Assembly (NCBI GenBank): GCA_900291925.1
Contig: UWYS01000006.1
Location: 248,001-312,000, forward strand
DNA from: Thecaphora thlaspeos
Lineage: Eukaryota; Basidiomycota; Ustilaginomycetes; Urocystidales; Glomosporiaceae
Direction: 5' to 3'
DNA length: 64,000 bases
Positions 10,900-23,843 of the stretch are shown piece by piece. The notes beneath the pieces were generated by a model. It did no database searches. It had not been told where the DNA came from and saw nothing but the letters and a program-made list of their open reading frames with translations. The position numbers and the translations under genes are program-made. Within the stretch, counting starts at the first letter, position 1. Each line of letters starts with the position of its first letter.

Positions 10900-13800
10900 C
10901 TACCCATCGTCGTCGTCGGCTTTGCCCGCCTTGACGCCGCCGACCGTGGGAGCAGCAGCGCTGGCAGTCGCCGCCGCCGCCGCCGCCGCCGTCGGGGCCG
11001 CAGCGAGGCTGAGATGGTCGAAGCAGTCGGCGTAGATCGAATAGCTCGAAAACACACTGTCCCTGTACCCGTCCCTGGCGCGCTTCGTGCGCGGGCGGGC
11101 CTGCCCGGCTGCCGCTGCCGACGACACCTCGAGGAAGTTGCCGTTACCATTCGTCGGCGAGGTCGGCGGGGACGCCAAGTCGCCCGGGGTGGCAACGGCG
11201 ACAGCGGCGGGTCGGTCGACGGTCTGCGAGCCGTCATCGCCTTTGTCGTCATCACCGCTGTCGTCAGCATCGACGTCGTCTTCCTCCATGATGCCAACGC
11301 TGGCGTCATCGATGGGCGACGATGGGACCTCGCGGTCGTCGGTCGACGTCAGGATGATCGACGGGGCGCTGCCGTCGAAACGCTCGTCTTCGTCCGGCAG
11401 CGCGGGCAGCGGCGAGATGGTCGACGACAAGAGCCTACGCGCGCTCGGGAGCAGGCCGGGTGCGCCCGGCGCGAGGCCGTCGAAGCGCTCGCCAGGCGTC
11501 AACGACTCGCTCTCGCTGTTGAAGCTTTGTTGCATCGAGGTTCCGGCGGCTAGCGATTCGTCGCCCTCCGAGACCTCGCGTAGCTGCTGGAGCTGCTCTG
11601 AGCCGAGGCCATTGAGGCCACCGAGCATGTAGGTGTGCCTGCGCATCGCGGCCGTGCTTCGCCTCGTCTCTGCGGCTCCGACGTCGCGCCGGCCGCCTAG
11701 GCGCGCCTGCTCGTCGAATGCGTCCCCAGCCTCTTCGTCCTCTTCGGCCGTCTCGTGCAGCGTCTCCGCCCCGGCAAAGGGCGACGCGTCCGGCCCCGCC
11801 GTCGGCGTCTCGCGTTCAGGCTCATACTCGGCCCCTACTGCGTCGGGCTCTGCCTCTGCTTCGATCTCCGGCTCCGGCTCGAAGAGCCACTCGTGCATCG
11901 TCACGATAATCTTGACGATATGGGCGGCCTTGCCAAGGTTGCCGAACCCTAGAGAGAGGCTTGACGGGCTGGGCGTGGGGTTGAGCAACGATGTGCCAAA
12001 GACGAGGCCGATGTTGTGGGGCGCCATCAGGTTGTAGGTCCCCTCGTCAACGACTCTGGCCAGGTGCTCGGCGCTTCGGCGGAGTAGGTCAAAGTGGCAC
12101 TTTGGCAGCGCCCAGATGATCTCGCGGATCGCGCTGAGCCTCTCGTCGTGATTCTCGATGCGCTCGGCCGCGATTATGGGGTCGTACGAGGCAAACGTGA
12201 TGGGCGGCTCCGGCAGATCGCGCAGCCAGAGCTTGATGGCACCGGCGATCGTGTGGACATCGCTGTACTCGCCACCGGACAGGTCGATCGACTCGAGCGG
12301 CTGCTTGTTGAGGGCGTTGCGGAGCCCCTCGACGGCGCTCTTGGCCGCCGAGATGCGGTAGATGCCCTGCTCGCGCAGACCTCGCGCTTCGATCTCGGCA
12401 AACATCTTCTCAATCGCCATCGGGACGGCGCTGCCCTCGCGCTCCACGATGGCCTGCAGAGGGACGCCGTAGAGCGGCGCCACGGTAGGGCCTGATAAGC
12501 AAAGGGGCGGGGAAAGAGAGAAGTCTCCGGATCGGTCAGCGTCTCTCGCTCACTTGTCGGTACGTTTATCTTGATCGCAACGTCGAGGAAGCGCACGCGA
12601 GAGAGGAAACAGAGCGCCCACTTACATTGAGAATTGAAACGACCCGCCGCTCCTTTGCGTATGTCGGCCGGCCGACGCGGGGCGCGCTCCTTAGCGATGC
12701 GGCTGATGTGCGTGTACCACTGAGTCAGCTCGAGCTGGTTGGGTGCCTGCAAGAGGTACTTGGCGCCCTCCTCGGATGTCAAATGGAGCACAAACGACTT
12801 CTGGGCGTTCATCCAGGGAGCCAGCTGGGCGCCTCCTAGGCCCGCCACCAGCGACGGCTTCTGCGTAGGTGTCATCCGCATCAGCTCCTCAACCGATCGG
12901 ACGTGCTGCGGCGCTTCCGACTTGTCCGAGATCAGCGGCCGGACAGCGCGGCCGAACAGCGTCATCCGCCGGGACCGGATCGTGCTCTTGTCAGGGGCTG
13001 CCGCCGTTACAGTCGCAGCCGTGCTCGCAGGACCAGTGGTGTTCACCGGTGCCGTGCTCGACGTCTGCGGAAGGGCGCGGTCGTTGGCCCCCTGCATGCT
13101 AGAGAGGCGGGATGAGATCGAGGAGATGCGCGAAGTTATCGCCTCGAGAGCGGCCAGGGCCTTTCGGTCGCGCCACATCTTCTCCTGTTGCTGGCGCGAG
13201 AGGCCGGGCAGCGCCTTTCCGGAGCTGCTCTGGCGGACGTTGGCAAGGGGACCGATCGGCGACGACTGGCTCGCCTCCCGAGCCGCGTCTTCGCGGAAGG
13301 CCCGACGGTCCCAGGAGACGTGGCTGAGCGTCGTCTGCATTGCCTTGAGCCTTGCACCGGCGAGGTCGATGAGGGTCGGGCTGTTGCACGGCGGCCTCAC
13401 GCGGACCGAGCCTTCGATCAGGCTCCACACGGTCCTGCGCTGCTCAAAATCAACGAGGCCAACATCAGCCGCGTCGTAGGCGGTCGCAGCACGCGTCGCC
13501 GCTTCGGCGAGGCAGCTGAGGATCCAGCCAACGTCAGGCGTACTCGCACCCGCCGAAGCGGCTCGCAGCGGCGGCGTGACGTCGAGGGGAAAGAGGTCCG
13601 CCAGGCTGTCGCCGCTGCCGCTCCGGCCAAGCGCAACGCCCTGCCAAGTTCGGAGGAAGATCCGGCTCTCGGAGGAGGTAAGGCTGCCGAGGATGGCGCA
13701 TTCGACAAACGATCCCACCGTCGTCTCGCGGAACGGCGTCGAGCCCTCCTGGGAAGCGAGCGTGCTGGTGCTGTCGTCGCCGCCGCCACCGCCGCCTCCG

Positions 13801-16800
13801 CGCAGCCTCGACATCCGCGCGCGGCAGATCCACACTGCGTCGAGCAGCTTCTCGAGACGTGCTTGACGCCGCTGGACGCCGAGATTGCGCTCAATGATGT
13901 GGATCGCCACCCAGCCGCGGAGGAGGCTCTGAGCCGCCAGCGCGTCTCGGACCGCCGCCGGCAACCGCTGCTGGAGCGTCGGGTCTTTCGAGCCGGATCC
14001 GGGCGTCTTGAGGACGTCGAGCAGCGAATACATGCTGTTGATCGGCTTGTCGGTAGCAGTGTCGTCGCCGCCGCCCTGTGGCTGCGAGTCACTGTGGCGC
14101 GCGGCGTACCAGGCGGTCGGGTGCAGCGCTTGCTTCTCGAACAGCTCGCTCGCAACTAGCAGATCGCGCTGGACGATCTTGTCGAAGAACACGGTGGCGA
14201 TCGACTCGAGGAAGTCGACGAGTTGCTCGGAGCTGACCGCGTCAAAGTCGATCTCGACGGCGTCGATCGACCCGGACGCATAGACGGGTGTCGAGAGCGC
14301 GTAGCTCTTCTCGTCGCTGCGGGCGTTGGCGCCCATGATGCTCTGGACAAACATCCCGTTGACCTGGGCGATGGCGAGCGAGACTTTGGCCTGATCGGGG
14401 TCGTCGGCACTATCCTCCATGCCCGGTTCACGGATGAAGGCGTGGACACGCTGATGGAGTGCGTCGTCGTCGGCAAAGTCTTGCGGGAACCGGTCAATCC
14501 AGAGACGCAGCGTCGCCACCACGCCCATGCGAATACGGTAGACAACCTCCCAGTCGACCGGCTCAACGTGGCTACCGGCTGGTTTGACCGTCATCCATGA
14601 CGGGTACTGGCTCGAGATCTGGTAAGTGTCGAGCAGCGCCATCTCCTTGCTGGCGTTGAGAGCGGTGGCGAAGCGCTTCTGGAGGTGCTCGAACAGGTTC
14701 CTCGGGCTGCAAAGGCTCCGGAACGTGGCCAGGAATGTCGAGCGATACGACTCCATGTCCATGCTCAGCCGCGTTCGGCGCGGCGCAGCGCCCTCAATCG
14801 CCGCCGCCGTCGCTGCCTCGTCCGAGCTCTTGACATTGATGTGCTGGACGCCCATCACCAGGATGTCGATCATCCGCTCGAGCGTCGCAGCCCGGACAAC
14901 AACCTGGACCGGGACGACGACCTCGACGACCGAGCTGCGGTTCGACGCCGGCAAGCTCGACCGTTTCGAGACTTGCGAGAGCGGACGCGAGCGCCCAAAG
15001 TCCTGCGAGAAGCGCTTGCCGGCCATCGGCGATGACGGGACCGAGAGGCTCGGCTCCTGGAGCGTCCTGAGAACCAGCTCGCTGCCCACCCGGATGAGGT
15101 TGGCGGGGTCTTCAATCGACGACGACGGCGAGCCGACACCGACACCGCCGCCGTCCTGGTTCCACTCGGCAATCCCGGCAAACACCGACGCTTTGCCGCC
15201 GCGGCTCGCAAGCGTCGAGGAAAAGGCGGACGAGCGGATCAGAGGCGAGCCGTTGAGCCCCGGACGAGACCACGTCTTGGCCGTGATCGTTGCGCAGGGA
15301 TCGGCGGCCTGCTTCGCCCGCTTTTCTGAGCCCAACGCGTCCTTTTGGACCTTGCCGGCGTCGAGCAGGCTTAGGTGGGGCAGCGGCATGGGGAACAGCA
15401 GCGGGACGAGAGCATGCGCGGCGGTGGCGGCGCGAGTGGCAACCGCGGCCGAGCTCGATGCGCCAATGTTGCCAAGCGCCTTGGGCTCCAGCCGGAAGGA
15501 ACGCTCCATTAAGCTGGCGGGATCGAAGGCAGCCACCTCTTGGAGCGCGGCCTGAAGGCAGACCTGGTACTCGACGATCGGCTCCGCGATGGCGGCGATC
15601 GGCGTGCTTGCCACCTTGTCGGCGCGCCAGGAGGCGCTCCACTGCCGTGCGGTCTTGAGCAGGGCTTCGCTGTGGAGGACACGGCCGGCGATGTCTAGGC
15701 TGTGATCTCCCTTGCCATCGGCGGAGATGGTGGACGGCGTAGGAATCGGTGCGCCTCGCATCAAACGCGCAGAGGCGTTACCAAGGAACGGCAGCACCCG
15801 CAGGCCCTTACCCTGGTCCACCTGGACGAAGGCATGGCCCTCCTCGGCGGTGAAGATCGGACGGACCTGTGTGTTGATCCCCTCGACCCAGGACGCCCTG
15901 GCCAGCTGCGGCGCCCATTCTCTAGCGACCAGCAGGCGGTCTCCTTCGGCGAGGTAGCGCCACGTCTGCTCCAGCCGCGTGACGGACCGAGAGCAGAGTG
16001 CGACGGCCAACGCGAGCCAGCCTGCAACGTCGCCAAAGTTGAGCAGGCATGATGCGATGGCGATCCAGTGACGCAGGAGCGAAGCGCGGTGCCGTGCGCC
16101 AGACTGGTTAAAGACGGCCGACGAGGCGCCCGGCTCGGCGTCGGGACCACCTAAGAGGTGCGTCAGAACTAGCTGCGTGAGGTAGTGGGGCAGCTGTGAG
16201 TCGAACGTAAAGGCCGACGTCGAAGCGCGCAGCTCGGGATCGATCAGGTCGAGGGCAGAGACGCTCGGCTGCCCGACCAGGGCGTGGAGCCTGTCCGAGT
16301 GGAAGGCCTGGATCTGCTGAGCTACCTCGAGCGGGTCGAGCTTGAGCAGCAGCTCGCCCGTGATGGCATGCGCCGTAAACATCTTCTCGAGCTCGAGTCT
16401 CGAGCCGTTGAGCTTGCGCGGATCCGCCGCGAACCAGTCGGTGGGCGAAGGCATCGGTTGTCCGCTCTGGGCGCCGTCCAGCTTTACCATGATGTCGGCG
16501 TCGAGGCCGATGCGCTGTGCGAGTTCGCGCAGGTGGACCAGCGACTCGGCATAGCCGCGTTGAGATCTCGCGACGCCCAGGTCGATGGAGAGCTCGATCA
16601 TTCGGGTCAGCCGTTGCTGCAGCCCCGTCGCTGCGCTCTCGTCCGAGGATTCGAGATGGATCGGAGCGAGGCGCGCGACTTCGCCCACGAAAGCAGCCGA
16701 GCCGCGAGGCGAGTCGAATGGGGCCGTGGAGAGCAGCGCGGTCACGACGAACGCATCCATCTGCGCCTTGACCGCCTCCTCGTCCTTGACCTCCGGCAGC

Positions 16801-18999
16801 TGGGTCGCTCGGACGAACTCATCCGCCAGCGCTTCCGCCGTGGCGCTCTCGATGCGGTCGATCCATCGATTCGGCGGCTCGGCAACCTCGACCAGCGATA
16901 GCGCCGGGTGCCTCGCCGGGCGCGCCCAGGCGTCGCTCGGATTGACCCGCACGGCCACCGCCGGCGGCGTGACTGGATCCGGCTCGTTGGTCAGTATCGA
17001 CGTCGAGCTATCGGCCCGCACCGGCGTCCGACGCCCCGCGAGACCCTTGTATCGGAGCGGGCCAAAGGACGGCGAGCTCTGGGCCGAGGAGCCATCCTTG
17101 GTGGTGCTGGAGGACGTGGCGAGCAGCAGCTCCGTCTTGCTAAGCCCGCTGTTGATGAGGCCGCCCGGATCAACGCCCAGCTCGCGAGCATACGAGGTGC
17201 CGGAGCCGGGGCCTTTGGACTGCTGACTGTTGCGACCGTTGCCCGCCCAGACGATCGTCGTCGGAAAGAGCGCCTTGACCTCGTCCGAGATATTGCTCGG
17301 CGGCTTGTAGAAAAAGAGCTTCCCGTCCTGCAGCACGACCCGATAGGGCTTCCACCCCTTCGAAATGTCCTTCTCCTTGTCCTTGCCCTTGCTATGCTCG
17401 GTCACTGTGAGCTGTGCTAACGACAGACTGATCTGGGTATTCCTGCTGAGGAAGCCTTGTAAGACGGCACCGGCAGGCAGCGGGACTGGCTCGTTGGCAG
17501 CCTGCAGGATCGAACGGCCCGTCGATATCCAGATCGGGGCAGCGAGAGGCGAAAGGGACGAAAGGAAGCACAATTCAAGGGTGTCAGCGCTGCGTGGTTT
17601 GCCGTCGCTCTCTCCTCGGCGGCACTGATGGTCCATTGCTCACCTTTGCGCTGCCGCTGTTCGAAGTGCCGTTGCTGTTGCCGTTCCCAATGCCAGCGAG
17701 GCCCAGGGACATGGCCAGGGTCCCCGCGACAGCCCCTTTGACGTGTGCCGCCGCGTCACGACCACTGCCGAGGTTGTTGAGCTTCGACGACTTCCGTGCG
17801 TGCTTGTTGGCGTCGGCCTTGCCGCCGCCGCCGTTGCCGGACGCTGCGGCGTTTGTGGTGGCCGGCGGTGGCATCACCGGCCACAGTCCGCCGGCCTGAT
17901 GGCTCGGCGCCGCCGAGAGGGGGGCCTGGCCGAAGGTCGCATCGCTCCTCGCCGATCCCGACGGCGACCGCCCTTGGCCGTCGCGATAGAAGAGCTGGGC
18001 CGAGGGTGAAGCGAGCGTCCCCATATCGCTCGGACGCCACTCGCCGCCCGACACCAGGCCCTGCTCGCCCCAGTTGCCGCCGCCGTGCTGCTGCTGCTGC
18101 GGCAGCGGTAACGCTGATCCGGGATGACCCGGGTGCGGACTTGGGCTGGCGCTGCTACTGTTGTTGATGAAGGGCGGCGACGACGCCTGTTCAGGACCGG
18201 ACGCCAAGTCGTCGACGCTGCGCGAGTAGCTGATCGCCGGGCTCGGCGACTGCAGGTACTGGCCGCGCTCTGCGCTGTGCGCGTTCTGATGGGCGTAAGG
18301 CAGCGGCATCTTTGGCAGCTCAATGCTAGCGTTGTTGGGCGAGGGGAACTCGGCGCGGGCGTGCAGGTCCGACTGGCTCTTGCTGTAGAGCGCGTACGAA
18401 GACGAGCCGGTGCTGTCCTGCCGGAGCCTGCGTCCGAGCGGGCTGTGGCTGTGTCCGTACCCGTTCTTGGCCGACGCCAGCGACGCCTTGCCGGCCGATG
18501 CGTTTGACGCTTTGCGCTCCCGTGCCATCCCGCCGAAGAAGCCGCGCTTGGTCGGGCTCGAGATCGATGTTTCGTCGGACATGCTCAGACGGCTGGCGTA
18601 CGAGTCCATTTTGACGCTGCCGCCACTGCCGTACGGGTCCGACATAGATGATCGGGGCAGATTGCCCATCGCGGCCAGGGGTTGCGGAGGCTGCTGCAGC
18701 GGCGGCGGCACCCGCTCACGACCCAGAGAGGCCATTGAGGGGCCGTGGGCCGCCGGATACTGTTGCTGCAGCTGCCGGTGGTACTGGACATGATTGGTGC
18801 TGTCGATAAATGGATCATCGTTAGCGCCAGAGAGGGACGAGAGCGAGTTGGACGTGTTGAGCGTTGACGAGCTCGACGAAGAGAAGGGTATTTTTGCCTT
18901 GCTCAGCAGGAAGTTGAAGGCCGACTGGCTCCGGCCTATCGGCTGCGGCGGCTGCTGCTGCTGCTGCTGCTGCTGAGTGTTGTGATGTGGTTGCGGCAT
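10900..18999 (-). CDS. BEM2: Bem2-type Rho GTPase-activating protein (PH, RasGEF-like, PH, RhoGAP)
   Basis: Three exons (18999-17644, 17501-12626, 12491-10900) give 2608 codons (2607 residues), with phases 0 and 1 matching. Exon 1 encodes about 450 disordered residues starting with a poly-Gln tract. A first PH domain starts near residue 463 ('VLQGFLSR...PYRVVLQDGKLFFYK'). About 1320-1810 resembles a RasGEF N-domain plus RasGEF fold ('MESYRSTFLATFRSLCSPRN'). A second PH domain lies about 1960-2070. RhoGAP follows from about 2085, with the arginine finger in 'REQGIYRIS' near 2123 and 'NLMAPHNIGLVFGTSLL'. This order matches yeast Bem2, a GAP for Rho-type GTPases in polarity and cell-wall integrity. 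The C-terminus is acidic and low-complexity. An in-frame ATG at 19206 would add 69 residues; 18999 was preferred for its context and because it opens the Gln-rich start. Confidence 0.87.
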
Positions 19000-20169
19000 G
19001 ATTTTTAAGCGTGCGCTTTGGAGAGGGGAGCGAAAATCCCGTGGCCCGGTAGCAGTCAACCGGGTGGTGAGTGAGGGCCCCGGCGGAGTGCAACGGTGTA
19101 GGGCGGCGAGCTCGCAGATAGGAAGGCTGACCACCAAGGTATGAGGGGACGGGGATGCGCAGGTGACACTCCGCTGGGTATAAATGCGGTGCGGTATATA
19201 GGACAAGGTGCACTAATGTTCGGGGTCGGTGGTCTTGTGAGGCACGCTCCAGCGCGGAGACGAAAGAAGGCAAGGTCAGGAGCGGGCTTCCCGGACCGCC
19301 AAATGCGTCAAGATCGGCGCCAGACTGAACGCTGTGTCAATGTCGTGATCGGTGGCGAGGCGGTGGCGCTGGCTGAGTCGATGGAGTGCTTGGCCTTGAT
19401 CGAGCTGTGTTGTAGGAAGTGGAAGGGGCCGGGAGACGAGAGTAAACGTCGCCGGATCACGAACAAGAGGTCCTGGTCGGATGCTGATGCGGATCCTTGC
19501 TCTGTAGATCGTTCTGTTCTTCCCTGCTAAATGTAAGACTGCGCGGGCGTCTAGCAGTGAAGCATCGAGAAAGGAACGGATGAGGCCGGGTGCGGGTGCT
19601 GGTGCAGGGTCGGGTGCAGGCACGGGTGTGCGTGCGTGTGTATGTTCCCGTGGACAGCTCCGATGGAAGGTGCTGGACCAAAGAAGACGAGACGCCGATG
19701 GTCGATGGGCGATGGCAGTAAAGGCGGTGACGGTGACAGTAATGGTGACGGCGACGATAGAAGAGAACAGGGTCCGGCAGTGGTGGTCAGAGGTGTAGAG
19801 TGAAGGTGGAGCTGAAAGGGATCGCCGCGGTGGAGGCGGCGGCGGAACGAAGCCGACCGAGATGGGGTGGCTGATACGTGATTAGCTGCCGAACGGGTCG
19901 GAGACGGCGTATACCAGCGTATATGTGGCGCGACGAGTCGGGACGAGGCGGGGCTGAAGCGAAGGGCGCCGTTTACGCTATCCCACTATCCTATTGCCAG
20001 GTAAGCCGATGGCTGCTGGCCGTCTGGTCGCCTGTGGGTGCGTGGGTGCGCGCGTTTCTCTACGTCGTCGGCCTTTGTCCGCTCGAGAGGCCGAAGCTGG
20101 AAAAAGAGATGCGCGGAACGGATAAAAGGATGTGACTTTGTCGGTGACGCGATGTGCGTGTGATGGGTG

Positions 20170-20323
20170 TGTGACGGATGTGTGACGGATGTGTGACGGA
20201 TGTGTGACGGATGTGTGACGGATGTGTGACGGATGTGTGACGGATGTGTGACGGATGTGTGACGGATGTGTGACGGATGTGTGACGGATGTGTGACGGAT
20301 GTGTGACGGATGTGTGACGGATG
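20170..20323. repeat. 11-bp minisatellite, 14 copies
   Basis: The unit 'tgtgacggatg' repeats head to tail 14 times without a mismatch, then decays ('tgtgatggtga'). Perfect identity over 154 bp suggests recent slippage or unequal exchange. Confidence 0.95.
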
Positions 20324-20340
20324 TGTGATGGTGACGAAAT

Positions 20341-20400
20341 GGAGAGGGAAGGGAGAGGGGGAAGGGGGAAGGGGGAAGGGGGAAGGGGGAAGGGGGAAGA
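20341..20400. repeat. G/A-rich heptamer tract
   Basis: About six near-perfect copies of 'gggggaa' follow the minisatellite almost directly. This is simple-sequence DNA with no coding meaning seen. Confidence 0.85.
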
Positions 20401-21234
20401 CGTAGGAGAGAAGAGGACGGTGAAGGGGGTGGGAGCGAGAGGCGCTACGCCGCTGTGGCTGAGACAGAGAAGCCGGCAGAGAGGCAAGGCAGGGCCGCCA
20501 GCGCCGCCAGCGCCAGGCTCAGGGCTCAGGGCCAAGCGTGAGGGGGCACCAGACCAGGAGCGCGCAAAGAGTGGCGGTGGGGCCACCCAACAGCGCGGGC
20601 GTGGGTTTGGCACCGCGGCCAGCCCGCCGCCAGCCCGCCGCCGAACAGCGCACGGGAAACACAAGCAAGCACCGTGGGGCCACCAGGCGCGGGCGCTGGC
20701 GTTTGCTCCAGAAAGAGCAGAGAGAGAGAGAGAGAGAAAACAAGATACTGTAAACGCCCGCTTGAGCCCCCGTCGTGTCGTTCCTCTAGACTACTCTTAG
20801 CTCGAGCCCAGGGAGCTCATCGTGTCCTTGCTGCCTCTGTGTAAGTACTGTACACCAAGCGGTAGCCGTCAAGGTGAAGATTGCGTGTGCCAATAGGAAT
20901 CAATACTGTCCTGGACTCGTAGCCAGGCTGCGTAGCCTGGTGCGCCGCAGAAGAAAGGGGTCGCGAGGAGGGCAGACGGCACGATGCTCTACTTCTTTGC
21001 AGCAAGTTACAGTACTGTAACGTGGGCCGGCTTTCTCCGTCTGGCTCGCGGCACGCTCGTCTCAGCCAGGCAGCCGTGGCTCCATGCAGGAGCCGGCGCT
21101 CTGCACGAACCCAGACGGCGTCGCTCGTGCGAGCCAGGTCGGCGCTGCCTCAACTTCAACTTTGGACCCCAGACATATATGTACATGATCCTCGATATGA
21201 TCATGACCTTTCGAGCAGAAGAGACACGGTTTCA

Positions 21235-23372
21235 TCAAGGGGATGGAACGCTACGTACATACCAGCTGTAGATCCGAGCTGTGGACGGCGCGCTGTCAAC
21301 TTTGACGTCCTTCGCTTTGACCTGTCCCGCTGTCGCTGCTTTCCGCTTTCGAGGTGAAGAAGTAGAAGGTGAGAGCATGGGAACGTCTTCGAGCCCATCC
21401 TCTTCCTTCCCGATCCTTTCCTCCTTCTTTGGAACGTCTGGAAGCGAAAACTCTTCCTCGTCTTCCTTCTTGCCCATGTTGTACGTGGCAAAGGAACGCA
21501 GGTCGGCCGTAAAGAGGACCTGTGATAAAGACAATCCCGCGAACATCGTCAACCACTGAATTCTGACTCTTGCCCTCTGTTCAAGGTGGAATCCAGAACG
21601 ACTCACTGAATGCGCCCACCCAGCGTACTCGCCCCACAACTCTCTGAAGTGCTGCGCAATGTCTTCGTACCTCTTCGAACGGATCGCGTACCATCTGGCC
21701 GCAAACTGGAACACGTGCCGATCGACCGGGATGCTCGAGGGTTGGTCCAGGGACATGAGCAAGATGCAGCTATATGTTTCAGGAAAGGGAAAAGGCACAG
21801 AGGTCAGCGAACCGACCATAAAGGAGCGAGGGCAGGCCCAGGAGCAAGACAAACTCACTCGGCGACCTTGGGACCGATTCCTGGAAACTGGAGCAGTTCG
21901 CGGCGAGCGTCGTGGTACCCTAGCTGGCGGAGGGACTGGAGGTAGGAACGGACCGAGTGGGGCGATGGCGAGCCCATGTCGATGTCCGCGTCACGGATGG
22001 ACTCAGCCTTGGTCACTTCTGGTGATGTCGCTGCCGCCTTCCGTCTCTTCTTTGGCGATGGCTTCAGACCGTCGTTTGTGTCCATGGCGTTGAGCGGGCT
22101 CGTTGACGCCTCCACGATTGAAGCGAAAGGGGGCAGTGCGTCCTCGCTCTTTACCCCATAGTCCCACCGCACCTCGTCCGCCGTCGCATCGTGCACCCTT
22201 CTATGCTTCGCACAGAGCATCCTGGCCGTCGTGGCGATGTACTTGGCGCGATAGCCGAAGCCAAGCTCGCGCAACTTCTCCTCGATTCCATCCTCGGCCA
22301 GCCTTTCAGGCGGAGGAAAGGGGTGGAAGTCGATGGTCGTAGTTGCCGTCTCGATAGCGGCGTCGTCTTCTGTCTTGGTCGTCGGAAGGTGTGACGATGG
22401 TAGAAAGGGGCGGGCAGGGTAGGTGTGAGAGAGCAGCGGTGAAGAGAAGTGAGTGCATAGCTTCTGCACCATCTGGCCGATCCTGGCAATGTTGTTGTTT
22501 GAGCTGCAGATGAAGCTGCAAAAGGAGGGAGGCGGAGCGGCGGTGCGATGCAGGCGAAGACTCGAGAGTCTGGGTCAGAGGTGGACCTGCTGATGAATGT
22601 CTGAGATACCATGGTATACTCACGCGCAGAGGCACTCCCATGGATCCTGGCGCAGCATCCTCAGACCCGTGAAGCGATACGCGAAGCGGGCAAAGACCTT
22701 GTCCTTGTCTGCCCATTCTAGGTACAGGGCCTCGAGGGGTACCTCGAGGTGAAGGTAGTCGCGTAGCCACCTCTCCGTCTTGCGGTCGACGTCGTCGAGC
22801 GTGACTGATGAGTCCGATGCGGGGAGGAGGGTCTTGTGGTAGATAAACCCTCTCTGTTCGTCCTGCCTCAGTAGCACAACGCGGTCAGAGAGGCAGAGGG
22901 ACCACTCGGTCTGTTGCTGCCATGCCAGTTCCGGCTCGGCCGAAGCGGCGAGGGTGGGTTGCGTTGAGGTCTCGGCGACTGCCGCGGCGATGCTGTTACC
23001 GTTGAGCTGTGAGACGAGGCTCGGCTTCTCATCGATGTCGGGCTTGAGGCCGGGTGCAGGAGGGATGACGGGATCCCAGACCTCTGCGGATCGCCACCGA
23101 AAAGCCTGGCCGCACTTGTTGGAGACTGTGAGAGGGAGTAGGACCTGAGAGGGCGGTGCGCGGAGGGACGAGTAGCCGGGAGGCGGGCGGGGACCGAAGA
23201 CGTCTTCGAGATGGCTGAGACGGCTGTCGTGGATGTCTGGCTGCTTGAGCATGGCTTGGGACGAGAGGTGGGCGATACGTGGATGGGCCCGCGTACTGGT
23301 GGTGGCCAGGGAAGAGGTGAGGCGAGCTTGGACCGCGAACGAGCGAAAGTTGAGTGCAAAGGTGCGAGCCAT
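21235..23372 (-). CDS. OGG1: 8-oxoguanine DNA glycosylase/AP lyase
   Basis: Four exons (23372-22624, 22515-21859, 21769-21607, 21519-21235) give 618 codons (617 residues). It excises 8-oxoguanine and cleaves the abasic site. Hallmarks are 'CGQAFRW', 'LRQDPWECLCA', 'FICSSNNNIARI' and the helix-hairpin-helix 'FPGIGPKVAD' followed by 'IPVDRHVF'. K466 and D485 match the Schiff-base Lys and catalytic Asp, with the family spacing of 19. Exon 4 resumes at 'VLFTADLR', as in other OGG1 proteins. It is longer than human OGG1 because of two hydrophilic insertions, one with a nuclear-signal-like 'PKKRRK'. The first 40 residues ('MARTFALNFRSFAVQARL...') look like a mitochondrial presequence, and a second Met at 23252 could start a nuclear form. 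The intron between exons 3 and 4 is 87 bp and stop-free. Confidence 0.93.
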
Positions 23373-23843
23373 GCGTAGGAGCAGAGGGCGTGGCGGAAGA
23401 GAGGATGGAGGCGTTGCCGCAAAGGGTGAGAGGGCTGATGTCGGTGGTGGCGGCGAGGAGGCAAGCACCAAGCACCAACGTGCAAGCGCCAAGGAGGTCG
23501 ACAAGAAGAAATCAAAGTGGAGGCAGCGCACGTGGCAAGGCGTCGCATCGGGGCGCGGCCACGTCGTGCGTAGGCGGAAGCCGATCCGCCCTTTTTGGAA
23601 GCAGTTCCCCGTTTTCCGAGCTTCCTGGCAGCAGCGGGTTGTACAACGCACGACGCACGACGCACGACGCCTCTCAGCTGGGCTGTGTCCCGCCGCTTGG
23701 TCCCACTCTTACGTCTCTGCTTCTACCACGCATCCATCCACGCATCCATCCATACACCCCTCCAACCAGGCCACGGCAGCCATCAGCCTCAACTCGCACT
23801 GTCGGAACTGCTGGGACTGCCACGTCACACGCCGCTATTCGCC
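23373..23843. promoter_or_regulatory. Bidirectional promoter region, OGG1 / GLE1
   Basis: A 471-bp interval between divergent start codons. It contains a short 'cgcacga' tandem (about 23648-23670) and 'catccatccacg' repeats (about 23730-23755). No TATA box is evident. Confidence 0.5.

Larger units (their letters stand above)
19000..21234. other. Long intergenic region between BEM2 start and OGG1 end
   Basis: About 2.2 kb without a supportable gene. The part next to 19000 must hold the BEM2 promoter and leader. It contains an 11-bp minisatellite (20170-20323) and a G/A-rich heptamer tract (about 20341-20400). The repeat frames give meaningless periodic peptides, so ORFs across them were not called. 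Confidence 0.6.

Noticed and set aside
12174..12500. Read-through end of the 1820-codon BEM2 frame
   Set aside because: The frame runs through an intron (12625-12492) into a shadow frame. The RhoGAP exon is in another frame and fits the splice phase.
20144..20664. Minus-strand ORF with a periodic His-Thr-Ser-Val-Thr peptide
   Set aside because: It is the translation of the 11-bp minisatellite. No gene signals.
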